Shown piece after piece: positions 1-5,993 of a stretch of 8,477 nt of DNA. Position 1 is the stretch's first letter, and each line of letters starts with the position of its first letter. The stretch is from Candidatus Altarchaeales archaeon (lineage in GTDB: Archaea; Altiarchaeota; Altiarchaeia; IMC4; SCGC-AAA252-I15): positions 1 through 8,477 of the forward strand of contig WJJK01000298.1 in assembly GCA_014729705.1 (NCBI GenBank), in the 5' to 3' direction. The notes beneath the pieces are model-generated. The model had not been told where the DNA came from. It ran no database searches and worked only from the letters and a program-made list of their open reading frames with translations. The position numbers and the translations under genes were made by a program.

Positions 1-56
1 GCGCAAGCGTATCCAGCGGGCCCGGAGCCTATCAATAATGCCTCGTATTCACTCAT
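1..56 (-). CDS. FAD-dependent oxidoreductase, probable dihydrolipoamide dehydrogenase (5' end only)
   Basis: Only the first 18 codons lie in the window; the gene continues past the left edge. They read MSEYEALLIGSGPAGYAC: a beta strand followed by GSGPAG, the dinucleotide-binding signature at the N-terminus of FAD-dependent pyridine nucleotide-disulfide oxidoreductases. That family includes dihydrolipoamide dehydrogenase, which reoxidises protein-bound dihydrolipoate with NAD+, and thioredoxin reductase. The ATG overlaps the LplA stop by four bases (ATGA), so the gene is translationally coupled to lipoate ligase. This context favours dihydrolipoamide dehydrogenase (Lpd). The redox-active CxxxxC or CxxC motif that would separate the two lies outside the window. 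An FAD-binding oxidoreductase is clear; the exact enzyme is inference. Confidence 0.7.
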   Translation of the reverse strand, partial: MSEYEALLIGSGPAGYAC

Positions 57-802
57 CTTCTGTAGTTCCACTCATCTTTTGAGAATTTATCCTCTGAAAT
101 CTTTTGGGCTGCAGCCTGCTCCCCCCCTGTGAGGGGTTTTTCACAGTAGTTTAGTTCCAAGGCTTCCCTGAAACCCCTCCTAAGGGCGTCAGACATCTCC
201 TCATATGATACTTCACATCCCAGCTCGTCTCTGACTGAAGTCACATATTGAAGAACGTTTTTTATGGCCTTATCCCTTTGTTTTTCCGAATCCACTTTAA
301 GTATGGTGAACATCTCCCTGGGGTCGACATCCAAAAGTATTGTTCCATGCTGTAGGATGCAGCGCCCCCGCCTGGTTTGAGCGTTTCCAGATATTTTTTT
401 ACCCCCTACTGTGATGTCGTTTAGAGGCCTGAAACGGCTTTCAACCCCCAGGAGTCTGAGGGCCTCCACCACCCCCTGATTTATTTTTTCATAGCTTTTT
501 TGTATGTCGCAGTTCATGGTTTTCTGAGGCAGTATTAGGCTGTATGTAGCCTCTGTTTTATGGTATACCGCCCCTCCCCCTGTCATACGCCTTACTATGT
601 CCACCCCTTTTTTTCGACATATGGTTTCATCCACTTCGTCTCTAAGTGACTGAAAATAACCTATTGAGACTGCAGGCGGACTCCAGCCGTATATTCGTAG
701 CACAGGCACCTGATCCTGCGACACCTTATCCAGCATCAGCTGGTCTTGAGCCATGTTGAGGAAGGCTTGATTCGTTTCTTGAGTGATTAACCTACAATTC
801 AC
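53..802 (-). CDS. lplA: Lipoate-protein ligase, catalytic subunit LplA
   Basis: This subunit activates lipoate with ATP to lipoyl-AMP and transfers it to a lysine of carrier domains such as GcvH or the E2 subunits of 2-oxoacid dehydrogenases. The 249-residue protein has the biotin/lipoate ligase fold. RRMTGGGAVYH (residues 71-81) is the lipoate and adenylate loop. KKISGNAQ (135-142) contains the expected catalytic lysine, K136. QHGTIL (151-156) follows, and the C-terminus ends DEWNYRR, as in archaeal LplA. The C-terminal accessory domain of single-chain ligases such as E. coli LplA is missing and is supplied by the adjacent LplB. The start is GTG, supported by GGAGG at 814-810, seven bases upstream. 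The GTG overlaps the LplB stop (GTGA), and the stop overlaps the next ATG, so LplB, LplA and the oxidoreductase are made together. Confidence 0.95.
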   Translation of the reverse strand: MNCRLITQETNQAFLNMAQDQLMLDKVSQDQVPVLRIYGWSPPAVSIGYFQSLRDEVDETICRKKGVDIVRRMTGGGAVYHKTEATYSLILPQKTMNCDIQKSYEKINQGVVEALRLLGVESRFRPLNDITVGGKKISGNAQTRRGRCILQHGTILLDVDPREMFTILKVDSEKQRDKAIKNVLQYVTSVRDELGCEVSYEEMSDALRRGFREALELNYCEKPLTGGEQAAAQKISEDKFSKDEWNYRR

Positions 803-1071
803 CGTAAAGCCTCCTCAACGACTTCCTTAAAAGACTGGGGGGATACCCCGTAACACTTTATTCTTTCGCTTTTGAAGAAGGCGTCTATCTTCTCTTCCAC
901 ACCCTTTTTTTCTGTGTTAATCAACTGTGTTTCAAGCTGGTTTAGGCTTTCCTCAGGGTGCATGAAGAAGTCTCCCGTGAAACTTATTTTCTTGATGAAA
1001 CCATTTTCCGCCTCTATCCTGGTTTTCAAAAGTTTTTCGCCTGTTTTTTTCCTGGCGACTTCGGATTTCAT
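799..1071 (-). CDS. lplB: Lipoate-protein ligase, accessory subunit LplB
   Basis: This 90-residue protein corresponds to the C-terminal domain of single-chain lipoate ligases. In Thermoplasma-type bipartite ligases LplB is needed with LplA to form lipoyl-AMP. The family hallmark GDFFMHPEE lies at residues 33-41, preceded by strands in the TRIEAENGFIKKISFTG region. A helical region and YGVSP (74-78) follow, just before the C-terminal helix. The length is normal for LplB. Its ATG overlaps the stop of the NYN gene by four bases (ATGA), and its own stop overlaps the LplA GTG. LplB lies before LplA, so the accessory subunit is translated first. No strong Shine-Dalgarno precedes the start; coupling with the upstream gene probably supplies initiation. 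Confidence 0.9.
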   Translation of the reverse strand: MKSEVARKKTGEKLLKTRIEAENGFIKKISFTGDFFMHPEESLNQLETQLINTEKKGVEEKIDAFFKSERIKCYGVSPQSFKEVVEEALR

Positions 1072-1613
1072 TTCTTCTGGGTTTTCTGACGTCTTTTTCG
1101 TGGATTCTGTTTTTTCCTTAAATATTTTTTGTCTTTATCCAGGTTGTGGAAGTAGTCCGCCTCCTCAATTAACTTGCTTGAGGCGCTTTTTTTGAACGCC
1201 ATGACTTCGACCCTGCACCCCCTGCCTTTCAGGTATTTAACTAGTTCCGTGAAGTCGCCGTCCCCTGAAACCAAAACTATTGTATCCAGTTTCGGAGCCT
1301 CCCTTATCGCGTCCATCGCTATTCCAACGTCCCAGTCCCCCTTCTTGTGCCCCCCCCAAAACACCTGCAGATCCTTGCTTTTCACTTCAAAGCCTATTGA
1401 TTCAAGCGCGTCGAAGAAGCTTTCCTCCTCCTTCACGTCCGCTTTGATGACGTAGGCGAAAGCCCTGATTAGGGTTCTCTTAGCTACTGCGTCACGCAGT
1501 ATCTTGTTGAAGTCTACCTTACTGTCGTATAGGTGCATGGCGCTGTAGTACATGTTTTGCACGTCAACGAATACACCTGTCCTTTGGTTTCTATGGAAGA
1601 ATCCTTGCTTCAT
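1068..1613 (-). CDS. LabA-like NYN/PIN-domain protein, putative ribonuclease
   Basis: This 181-residue NYN-domain protein belongs to the LabA/DUF88-like branch of the PIN fold, metal-dependent nucleases that usually act on RNA. The acidic metal-site motifs are visible in order: VFVDVQN (residues 14-20, with D17 and N20), KGDWDVGIAMDAI (91-103, with D93, D95 and D101) and VLVSGDGDF (113-121, with D118 and D120). The active site therefore looks intact. Residues from about 159 to the end form a very basic, Lys/Arg-rich tail, probably unstructured and suited to binding RNA. A strong Shine-Dalgarno GGAGGT lies at 1630-1625, inside the end of the preceding kinase-like gene, which this gene overlaps by 23 bases. 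Its stop overlaps the LplB start (ATGA). Substrate unknown; cofactor-related or regulatory roles are possible. Confidence 0.85.
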   Translation of the reverse strand: MKQGFFHRNQRTGVFVDVQNMYYSAMHLYDSKVDFNKILRDAVAKRTLIRAFAYVIKADVKEEESFFDALESIGFEVKSKDLQVFWGGHKKGDWDVGIAMDAIREAPKLDTIVLVSGDGDFTELVKYLKGRGCRVEVMAFKKSASSKLIEEADYFHNLDKDKKYLRKKQNPRKRRQKTQKK

Positions 1614-2589
1614 TTTTTAATCCAACCTCCTCTTTAATGACTTCGATGAGCTTTTGCCTGCTTTTTTTCGGCGTGTCGTGTGCGGTGTTAAGCAGGTAGA
1701 CGCTTGTTTTTTTGAACACGTCTTTGAAGGCCTCGATTCTAAGCGTCTTTTTATATTCGTTTCTCATAAGCTGATGGGGGTTGCAGAAGTCGTGTTGAAC
1801 CAAGAACTCCACTGCCTCGGCTGTTTTAAGCTTCCTTAACCTTGTCGCATCGTTTCCGTCTCTTTTCAAAAGGAAAACGCTTCTAAGTATTGTGGTGTCG
1901 CGTGTCTTCATCTTGCCTACCGCAAGCTCCACATCCACGATACCCCTGTGTTGTTCGTCGAGTTTCACGTCTTCAAGCAGTCTCTTGAAAATACTCCAAT
2001 TATCTCCTATATCCTCTCGTATGTAGCTGTTCATTTCAGAGGCGTGGGCTACGATGTCCGTATCCGTTGACTGGACGTAGAACCAGTCGTCTGAGACCAG
2101 TTTTGCCTCCTTAAGAAGCAGCAACCCATAGCTTAGCGTTGTCTTGCCTGACCCTGAGGGCGCGATTATAGCACAACCCCTGCCTTTGATGTCTATGCAG
2201 CTGCCGTGCACTGAATACCTGTTGTGGACGCTGTGGTAGTCCTCCAGGAAATCTCCTGCGGCCGCAAGTGCGATGGATTTAACGTAGCCGTAGTAGTTGC
2301 AGTTATAGATGAAAACAGTCTTAGTCACCTGATCGTAGTAGACTGTGTTCACCGTTTCGCCGGGTTTCTCGTGGGTTATTATCCTTGCGTGGGGCCTTAT
2401 GTATTCGCTCATACTGTGGAAGTTGTCCTCCCACATCTCCTTAAACTGGTTTTCGTCTGTCACAAGCTCCACGCACATTCCGTGTATGTCGGCTTTATTG
2501 CTTGTGAAGTATTTTGGCAGATCATCTAGGAGTCTGTCTTTTTCCTCGATGGTGATGGGTTCTACGCTGTAGGGTTCTATTTTCTTCAT
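1591..2589 (-). CDS. HPr kinase-like P-loop protein of unknown substrate
   Basis: The 332-residue protein carries a P-loop of the HPr kinase/phosphorylase C-terminal-domain type. HGSCIDIKGRGC (residues 128-139) leads into the Walker A APSGSGKTT (143-151), a pattern matching the HGxxxDIxGxG...SGxGKS region of HprK. KLVSDDWF (163-170) fits the Walker B-like ADD motif of that family. Residues 1-120 form an alpha/beta N-terminal region I do not recognise, and the exact HprK signature loop is not obvious. HprK phosphorylates a serine of the PTS carrier HPr, but archaeal relatives generally occur without a PTS, so the target here is probably something else. The gene is first in the chain leading to lplB-lplA. 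A TATA-like box about 28 nt before the ATG and no Shine-Dalgarno suggest a leaderless message. P-loop kinase-like is secure; the reaction is unknown. Confidence 0.75.
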   Translation of the reverse strand: MKKIEPYSVEPITIEEKDRLLDDLPKYFTSNKADIHGMCVELVTDENQFKEMWEDNFHSMSEYIRPHARIITHEKPGETVNTVYYDQVTKTVFIYNCNYYGYVKSIALAAAGDFLEDYHSVHNRYSVHGSCIDIKGRGCAIIAPSGSGKTTLSYGLLLLKEAKLVSDDWFYVQSTDTDIVAHASEMNSYIREDIGDNWSIFKRLLEDVKLDEQHRGIVDVELAVGKMKTRDTTILRSVFLLKRDGNDATRLRKLKTAEAVEFLVQHDFCNPHQLMRNEYKKTLRIEAFKDVFKKTSVYLLNTAHDTPKKSRQKLIEVIKEEVGLKNEARILP

Positions 2590-2613
2590 CTGTGATTTAT
2601 AATTGTTTGCATC

Positions 2614-2621
2614 TAATATAA
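2614..2621 (-). promoter_or_regulatory. TATA-like box for the HPrK-like/NYN/lipoate operon
   Basis: On the minus strand the bases read TTATATTA, centred about 28 nt upstream of the ATG at 2589. With the usual archaeal spacing of about 25 nt to the start of transcription, the mRNA would begin within a few bases of the ATG. No Shine-Dalgarno is present, as expected for a leaderless transcript. A second AT-rich patch (ATTATAAAT) lies closer to the ATG but is too near to be the box for this start. Confidence 0.45.
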
Positions 2622-2707
2622 GGAAATCTTGTTTTATTCGTTGATTCGGATGATGTGCACCCTAGACCCTAAGAGACGCTGTGATTCAAGTTGCATAGCC
2701 TTTGACC

Positions 2708-2742
2708 AGGTTCAGGGTATCTGTCGTGCGACAGGGAAACCT
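2708..2742. repeat. Imperfect hairpin at the 3' end of the aIF5A gene
   Basis: An inner perfect inverted repeat CTGTCG (2721-2726) / CGACAG (2729-2734) is flanked by an outer pair AGGTT (2708-2712) / AACCT (2738-2742). The two pairs are separated by unpaired bases of unequal length. On the minus strand it starts within the aIF5A stop codon and lies just downstream of it. No T-run follows on that strand, so it is not a standard intrinsic terminator. It could protect the 3' end, help processing, or bind a protein as a palindrome. The rest of the gap (2622-2707) shows nothing recognisable. Confidence 0.45.
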
Positions 2743-3136
2743 ATTTCCCGGCGGTGATTTTTTTCTGCGCCCCCCAGCTTATGTAGAATACCTCCTTCCC
2801 CTCCTGCATTAGGTTGGCTGTCTCAGGGTCCTGTGGCATTGGTATGTCGAATGTTTCATAGGATTCCATGTCCATCAACTGCACGTTGTCTTGTACCTTC
2901 GTTAGGACTTGGGCCACCCTCTTGTCTATCACAGGCACCTCGGTTTTGTCTGAGGCGGGCTTCATGAGGTTTCTTTTTTTGCCGTCGAATATGCCTGTGC
3001 CCTCGATGTTTACTTTCGCGCCCCCGTGTTTACCGGGTTTAGAGTGACTCATCTTAGATATCCGGCAGGGGACATCATCGATTAATATGTATCTACCTTC
3101 CTTAAGGCTCCTGAGTTCGGCTATTCTTTTCTCCAT
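2741..3136 (-). CDS. eif5A: Translation initiation/elongation factor aIF5A (hypusine-containing)
   Basis: aIF5A binds the ribosomal E site and relieves stalling, notably at polyproline, and assists peptide release. The 131-residue length is normal for archaea. The N-terminal SH3-like domain (about residues 1-68) carries the hypusination loop SKPGKHGGA (32-40); K36 is the lysine expected to receive the aminobutyl group from spermidine through deoxyhypusine synthase. The OB-fold domain follows (about 69-131), with DKRVAQV and VQLMDMESYETFD. An AGGTG Shine-Dalgarno at 3148-3144 lies seven bases before the ATG. A TATA-like box further upstream indicates that the gene has its own leadered transcript rather than relying on the geranylgeranyl reductase unit 58 bases upstream. 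Confidence 0.97.
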   Translation of the reverse strand: MEKRIAELRSLKEGRYILIDDVPCRISKMSHSKPGKHGGAKVNIEGTGIFDGKKRNLMKPASDKTEVPVIDKRVAQVLTKVQDNVQLMDMESYETFDIPMPQDPETANLMQEGKEVFYISWGAQKKITAGK

Positions 3137-3143
3137 AAATATA

Positions 3144-3148
3144 CACCT
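3144..3148 (-). promoter_or_regulatory. Shine-Dalgarno site of aIF5A
   Basis: AGGTG on the minus strand, seven bases before the aIF5A ATG. It is one of the clearer ribosome-binding sites at the first gene of a unit here; most other first genes look leaderless. This supports the annotated start. Confidence 0.5.
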
Positions 3149-3178
3149 AAAGAAACCCTAAGTTATCGGAAAACAAGG

Positions 3179-3186
3179 AAATAAAT
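3179..3186 (-). promoter_or_regulatory. TATA-like box for aIF5A
   Basis: ATTTATTT on the minus strand, centred about 46 nt before the aIF5A ATG and only nine bases past the stop of the geranylgeranyl reductase gene. A transcription start about 25 nt downstream would give a leader of about 20 nt containing the Shine-Dalgarno AGGTG. The same stretch is T-rich on the minus strand (about 3167-3194), so it may also end transcripts of the upstream lipid unit, as archaeal intrinsic terminators are T-rich. Confidence 0.35.
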
Positions 3187-3194
3187 GAAAGAAA

Positions 3195-4397
3195 CTACTT
3201 TTTTTGCATTAGTTTTTTGACGACGCCCCCTATTTCGCCTGGTTTTGACAGCAGCTTCAACATAGGTTTCAATTCCCCGTTGGCTATCTTCAGGACGTCG
3301 GCCCCATTTATGTGTTCTGCGAGGACGTTGAATTCCTCATCCTCCAGTTTCTCAAACAAAAGACGTATCTTATATATTTTCCCCAGTTTATCCCCGAATT
3401 TCTTCCTGCAGATTTCCTCGTATTCCCTTAACCTCTCTTTGGTGGTGTCCCCTTCATCCAGTGCCTTGGAGGCTATTTCGGCTGCTATTTTACCGCCTAA
3501 CATGGCGGTCTCAATCCCCCCTCCATGCAGGGGGTTTACGTGTTGGGCGGCGTCGCCTACCACCATGAACCCGTCTTTCACGTAGGCTTCAACCCCCGAG
3601 CTTACTGGGATGCCGCCCGCGTTCACCTCAATGGGGTGGGCGTCTTCGAATATTTCGGGGTGTTGGCTGATGAATTCATCAAGGTATTTTTTCGTTGTCT
3701 TATTGTCTCCTCTCTGGCTTGTTATGCCTATCCCCACGTTAGCCCTCCCCCCTCCTTTGGGGAAGATCCAGGCATAGCCTTTGGGTGCGATGTTTCTGCC
3801 TAGGTATAGGCTTATCACGTCCTGCCTGATTTTCACGCCGCACATTTCATACTGGAAGCCTGAGTGGTAGTCGCTTATCTTGTTTACCGTGTCAATGCCC
3901 GCCATCTTAGCGGTCATGCTGTCCACCCCGTCGGCTGCGATCACTATCTTTGATTCTATTTTGATGCGCTGGCCCATGTATTCGGCTTCTACACCCACAA
4001 TCCTGTCGTCTTCTATTAACAGGTTGTCAACCAGGGTCTTCACCATGTATCTGGCGCCTGCGTCTATCGCGGATTTAGCCAGGAATTTCTCAAATATTTT
4101 CCTCTCGATAATGTAGCCGGCAGTTAAATCCCCTTGGTCGCTTAAATCCACCATCCTGCCGTTTGGGCTGTATAATTGGGAGCCGGTGATCTCGTTGGCA
4201 GCCCAGGCGGGGTGGAACTGTATTCCAAGCTCCTTAAAGCCTATCTTGCTCACTCCTTCAGCGCATCTTTTCGGGGTTCCAAGCTCCTGTCTCTTGTCTA
4301 AAACCAAGACGTTGACGCCCGATTCTGCGAGCACTTTGGCGGCGTAGCCTCCCGCAGGCCCTGAACCAACCACTACGACGTCTGCTTTAAGATTCAT
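3195..4397 (-). CDS. Geranylgeranyl reductase family protein (archaeal lipid saturation)
   Basis: This 400-residue FAD enzyme matches the digeranylgeranylglycerophospholipid reductase group, which hydrogenates the geranylgeranyl chains of archaeal membrane lipids. The N-terminus has the Rossmann motif VVVGSGPAGGYAA (8-20). LDKRQELGTPKRCAEG (33-48) contains the Cys motif of the family. KGYAWIFPKGGGRANVGIG lies at 206-224, and MVVGDAAQHVNPLHGGGIE (278-296) is the second FAD-binding motif with the NPLHGGG active-site loop. The length is typical. A strong GGAGGG Shine-Dalgarno (4409-4404) sits six bases before the ATG, inside the end of the ferredoxin gene, whose stop overlaps this ATG (ATGA). 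Other family members reduce free geranylgeranyl groups or menaquinone side chains, so the exact lipid substrate is not proven. Confidence 0.92.
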   Translation of the reverse strand: MNLKADVVVVGSGPAGGYAAKVLAESGVNVLVLDKRQELGTPKRCAEGVSKIGFKELGIQFHPAWAANEITGSQLYSPNGRMVDLSDQGDLTAGYIIERKIFEKFLAKSAIDAGARYMVKTLVDNLLIEDDRIVGVEAEYMGQRIKIESKIVIAADGVDSMTAKMAGIDTVNKISDYHSGFQYEMCGVKIRQDVISLYLGRNIAPKGYAWIFPKGGGRANVGIGITSQRGDNKTTKKYLDEFISQHPEIFEDAHPIEVNAGGIPVSSGVEAYVKDGFMVVGDAAQHVNPLHGGGIETAMLGGKIAAEIASKALDEGDTTKERLREYEEICRKKFGDKLGKIYKIRLLFEKLEDEEFNVLAEHINGADVLKIANGELKPMLKLLSKPGEIGGVVKKLMQKK

Positions 4398-4570
4398 TTT
4401 TTTCCCTCCACTTTAAGCGCGCCCACCGGACAGAATGATACGCATAATCCGCATTCAACGCATTTTTTTTGGTCGCAGACCAAGAAATTATCGTGAAGGG
4501 TTAAGGCGTTGGCGGGGCAGACTCCGACACAGCCTCCGCATACGCAGCATATACTGGGGTTTATCCTCAT
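4394..4570 (-). CDS. Small dicluster ferredoxin, 2[4Fe-4S]
   Basis: This 58-residue protein is short enough to be missed. It contains two complete CxxCxxCxxxCP motifs: C8, C11, C14, C18 followed by P19, and C37, C40, C43, C47 followed by P48. This is the pattern of bacterial-type 2[4Fe-4S] ferredoxins, cytoplasmic one-electron carriers. Two further cysteines, C9 and C32, are not cluster ligands in the standard pattern. The start (MRINPS) comes immediately before the first cluster motif, and the stop overlaps the geranylgeranyl reductase ATG (ATGA). Archaeal geranylgeranyl reductases need a low-potential electron donor, and ferredoxin has been shown to serve in Methanosarcina. A dedicated donor role for this protein is therefore a strong inference. 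A weak AGGA and a TATA-like box precede it. Confidence 0.93.
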   Translation of the reverse strand: MRINPSICCVCGGCVGVCPANALTLHDNFLVCDQKKCVECGLCVSFCPVGALKVEGKK

Positions 4571-4597
4571 TTTTTCCTACAAATAATGGTAGTATGG

Positions 4598-4605
4598 TTT
4601 TATAT
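4598..4605 (-). promoter_or_regulatory. TATA-like box for the ferredoxin/geranylgeranyl reductase unit
   Basis: ATATAAAA on the minus strand, centred about 31 nt before the ferredoxin ATG and starting three bases past the ftsY stop codon. Transcription starting about 25 nt downstream would leave a leader of only a few bases. It separates the lipid unit from the rpiA-pfdA-ftsY unit upstream. Confidence 0.5.
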
Positions 4606-4607
4606 CT

Positions 4608-5555
4608 TCAATTAATCAACTGGTTTATGAACCACTCAGGCTCGAAGGGCTTTAAATCCTCATAGGATTGACCTAACCCCACGTATAATATGGGTTTGCC
4701 TGTTATGTGGGTGATGGATAAGGCTGCTCCCCCCCGTGAATCCGCGTCCATTTTGGTTAAGACCGCCGCGTCGAAGCCGACTAATTCATTGAAGGTTTCA
4801 GCTTGTTTTATGGCGTCGTTTCCGCATAGGGAGTCGCCTATGAATAAAGTCAAATCCGGTTTGTTGACTTTAACTATCTTGTTTAACTCGTCCATCAGGT
4901 TTTTGTTGGTCTGCATCCGGCCTGCGGTGTCGGCTAACACGACGTCTATGTTTTTGGCTTGGGCGTGTTCTACTGCGTCATAGATTACTGCGGCGGCGTC
5001 CGCACCCCGTTGATGGGATACTAGTTTCACATCGAGTTTGTCTGCGTGGGTTTTAAGTTGTTCTATTGCGCCCGCCCGGAAGGTGTCGCCTGCCGCGAAA
5101 ACCACGTCCAGGTTTTCATCCATCAGCTTCCTGGCTAACTTAGCCATCGTCGTGGTTTTGCCTGTGCCGTTTACCCCCAGAAAAAGTATGAGATAAGGTT
5201 TCCCCCCTGCTTTTATGTTTTCAAGCAAATCTATTTCCTCTGTCTTAAGCGTCTGCGTTAAAACAGACTTCAACGTGTCTTGGATGGTTTCTTTAAGCCG
5301 GTTTTTCGGGATCTTTCTGTCTCTTAGGTTTTCTGCGATCTCTTGGGTCAGGTATTCGGCGGTTTCGCTTGACACGTCTGCTTGAAGAAGATTCAGGTTG
5401 AACTCCCATAGGGTGTCTTCCAGGTCTTTTTCGGATAAGACTATTGAATCCGAGGTAATCGACTTTATTTTCGTGGAAGCCGAAACCTTGATTTGGGTGT
5501 TATCGGCTACGTCCCCCACAAACGAGCTTAACTTCTCCCTCAGTAGGCCGAACAT
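4608..5555 (-). CDS. ftsY: Signal recognition particle receptor FtsY
   Basis: FtsY is the SRP-receptor GTPase that docks SRP54 with its ribosome at the membrane for co-translational insertion and secretion. The 315-residue protein has a short N-terminus with no long acidic A domain, usual for archaea. The helical N domain spans about residues 40-115 and the NG GTPase follows. The P-loop is GVNGTGKTTT (127-136). DTFRAGAIEQL (157-167) is the insertion-box region. DTAGR (209-213) is G3, TKMD (267-270) is G4, and SRGGAALS (273-280) leads into the C-terminal part, ending with FEPEWFINQLIN. Its ATG lies one base past the prefoldin alpha stop, so the two are coupled. Linkage of pfdA and ftsY is common in archaea. 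No Shine-Dalgarno of strength is seen. Confidence 0.97.
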   Translation of the reverse strand: MFGLLREKLSSFVGDVADNTQIKVSASTKIKSITSDSIVLSEKDLEDTLWEFNLNLLQADVSSETAEYLTQEIAENLRDRKIPKNRLKETIQDTLKSVLTQTLKTEEIDLLENIKAGGKPYLILFLGVNGTGKTTTMAKLARKLMDENLDVVFAAGDTFRAGAIEQLKTHADKLDVKLVSHQRGADAAAVIYDAVEHAQAKNIDVVLADTAGRMQTNKNLMDELNKIVKVNKPDLTLFIGDSLCGNDAIKQAETFNELVGFDAAVLTKMDADSRGGAALSITHITGKPILYVGLGQSYEDLKPFEPEWFINQLIN

Positions 5556-5556
5556 T

Positions 5557-5991
5557 TTATCTTTCGCCTTCGGGGTTTATCTGTTGCATCAGTTTTTCGG
5601 CTTGAGCGTTTAAGGCGTTTAACTGGGTGCTTAATTGCTGCATGGTTTGCTGCATCTTCTGTTGCTTCTCTGAAAGCTGTTTCTGCCGTGAGTTTAAGGC
5701 TGAAATAGCCTCAAGCCTTTTTTTCTCGATGGAGACGCCCGCCCCGACTCCGACGATTATCTCCTCTTTTTCTTTTAACTGGGCTTTCACGTAGGATCCC
5801 GCGCCCAAGGGGACGAGGACTTCTGCGCCTTCCTTTATCTTTTCAAGCTCCTCCAACGCTTTTATGGTAGCCTCTATCTCCTGTTGAGCCTGCTGCATCA
5901 TCTGGTTTTGCTGGCCTAATCCTTCAAGCCTTCTTTTGCCTGACTCAAGTTGCAGAAGCATTCCTTGAAGCTGTTTCTGTTGATCATCCAT
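5557..5991 (-). CDS. pfdA: Prefoldin subunit alpha
   Basis: Prefoldin is the jellyfish-shaped alpha2-beta4 chaperone that captures unfolded chains and passes them to the archaeal thermosome. The 144-residue alpha subunit shows the expected layout. A Gln/Leu-rich coiled-coil helix comes first (about 1-55). The central beta-hairpin region follows (about 57-95), including VLVPLGAGSYVKAQL and IIVGVGAGVSIEKK. A second long coiled coil (about 95-138) is again glutamine-rich. The Gln content is high (many QQ pairs), which may favour coiled-coil packing. The gene begins two bases after the rpiA stop and ends one base before ftsY, so all three should be on one message. The beta subunit is not in this window. 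Confidence 0.96.
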   Translation of the reverse strand: MDDQQKQLQGMLLQLESGKRRLEGLGQQNQMMQQAQQEIEATIKALEELEKIKEGAEVLVPLGAGSYVKAQLKEKEEIIVGVGAGVSIEKKRLEAISALNSRQKQLSEKQQKMQQTMQQLSTQLNALNAQAEKLMQQINPEGER

Positions 5992-5993
5992 TT

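Noticed and set aside
1..52. Possible tRNA fragment at the left edge because of GC-rich GGGCCCG-like bases
   Set aside because: The expected T8 and D-arm bases do not fit, and the minus strand reads as an intact FAD-binding N-terminus in frame from an ATG.
1174..1455. Open reading frames on the + strand opposite the NYN and kinase-like genes
   Set aside because: They overlap clear motif-bearing genes, have low-complexity Ser/Phe/Pro composition typical of antisense reading, and lack ribosome sites.
2224..2572. Two + strand open frames with hydrophobic stretches opposite the kinase-like gene
   Set aside because: Valine/leucine-rich composition is produced by antisense reading of the real gene; they overlap each other and have no promoter.
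2659..2673. Short direct repeat of CCCTA in the gap before the kinase-like gene
   Set aside because: Only two imperfect copies of about seven bases; expected by chance.
2640..2700. Possible C/D box guide RNA (GATGATG resembling a C box)
   Set aside because: No correct RTGATGA and no CTGA D box at suitable spacing on either strand.
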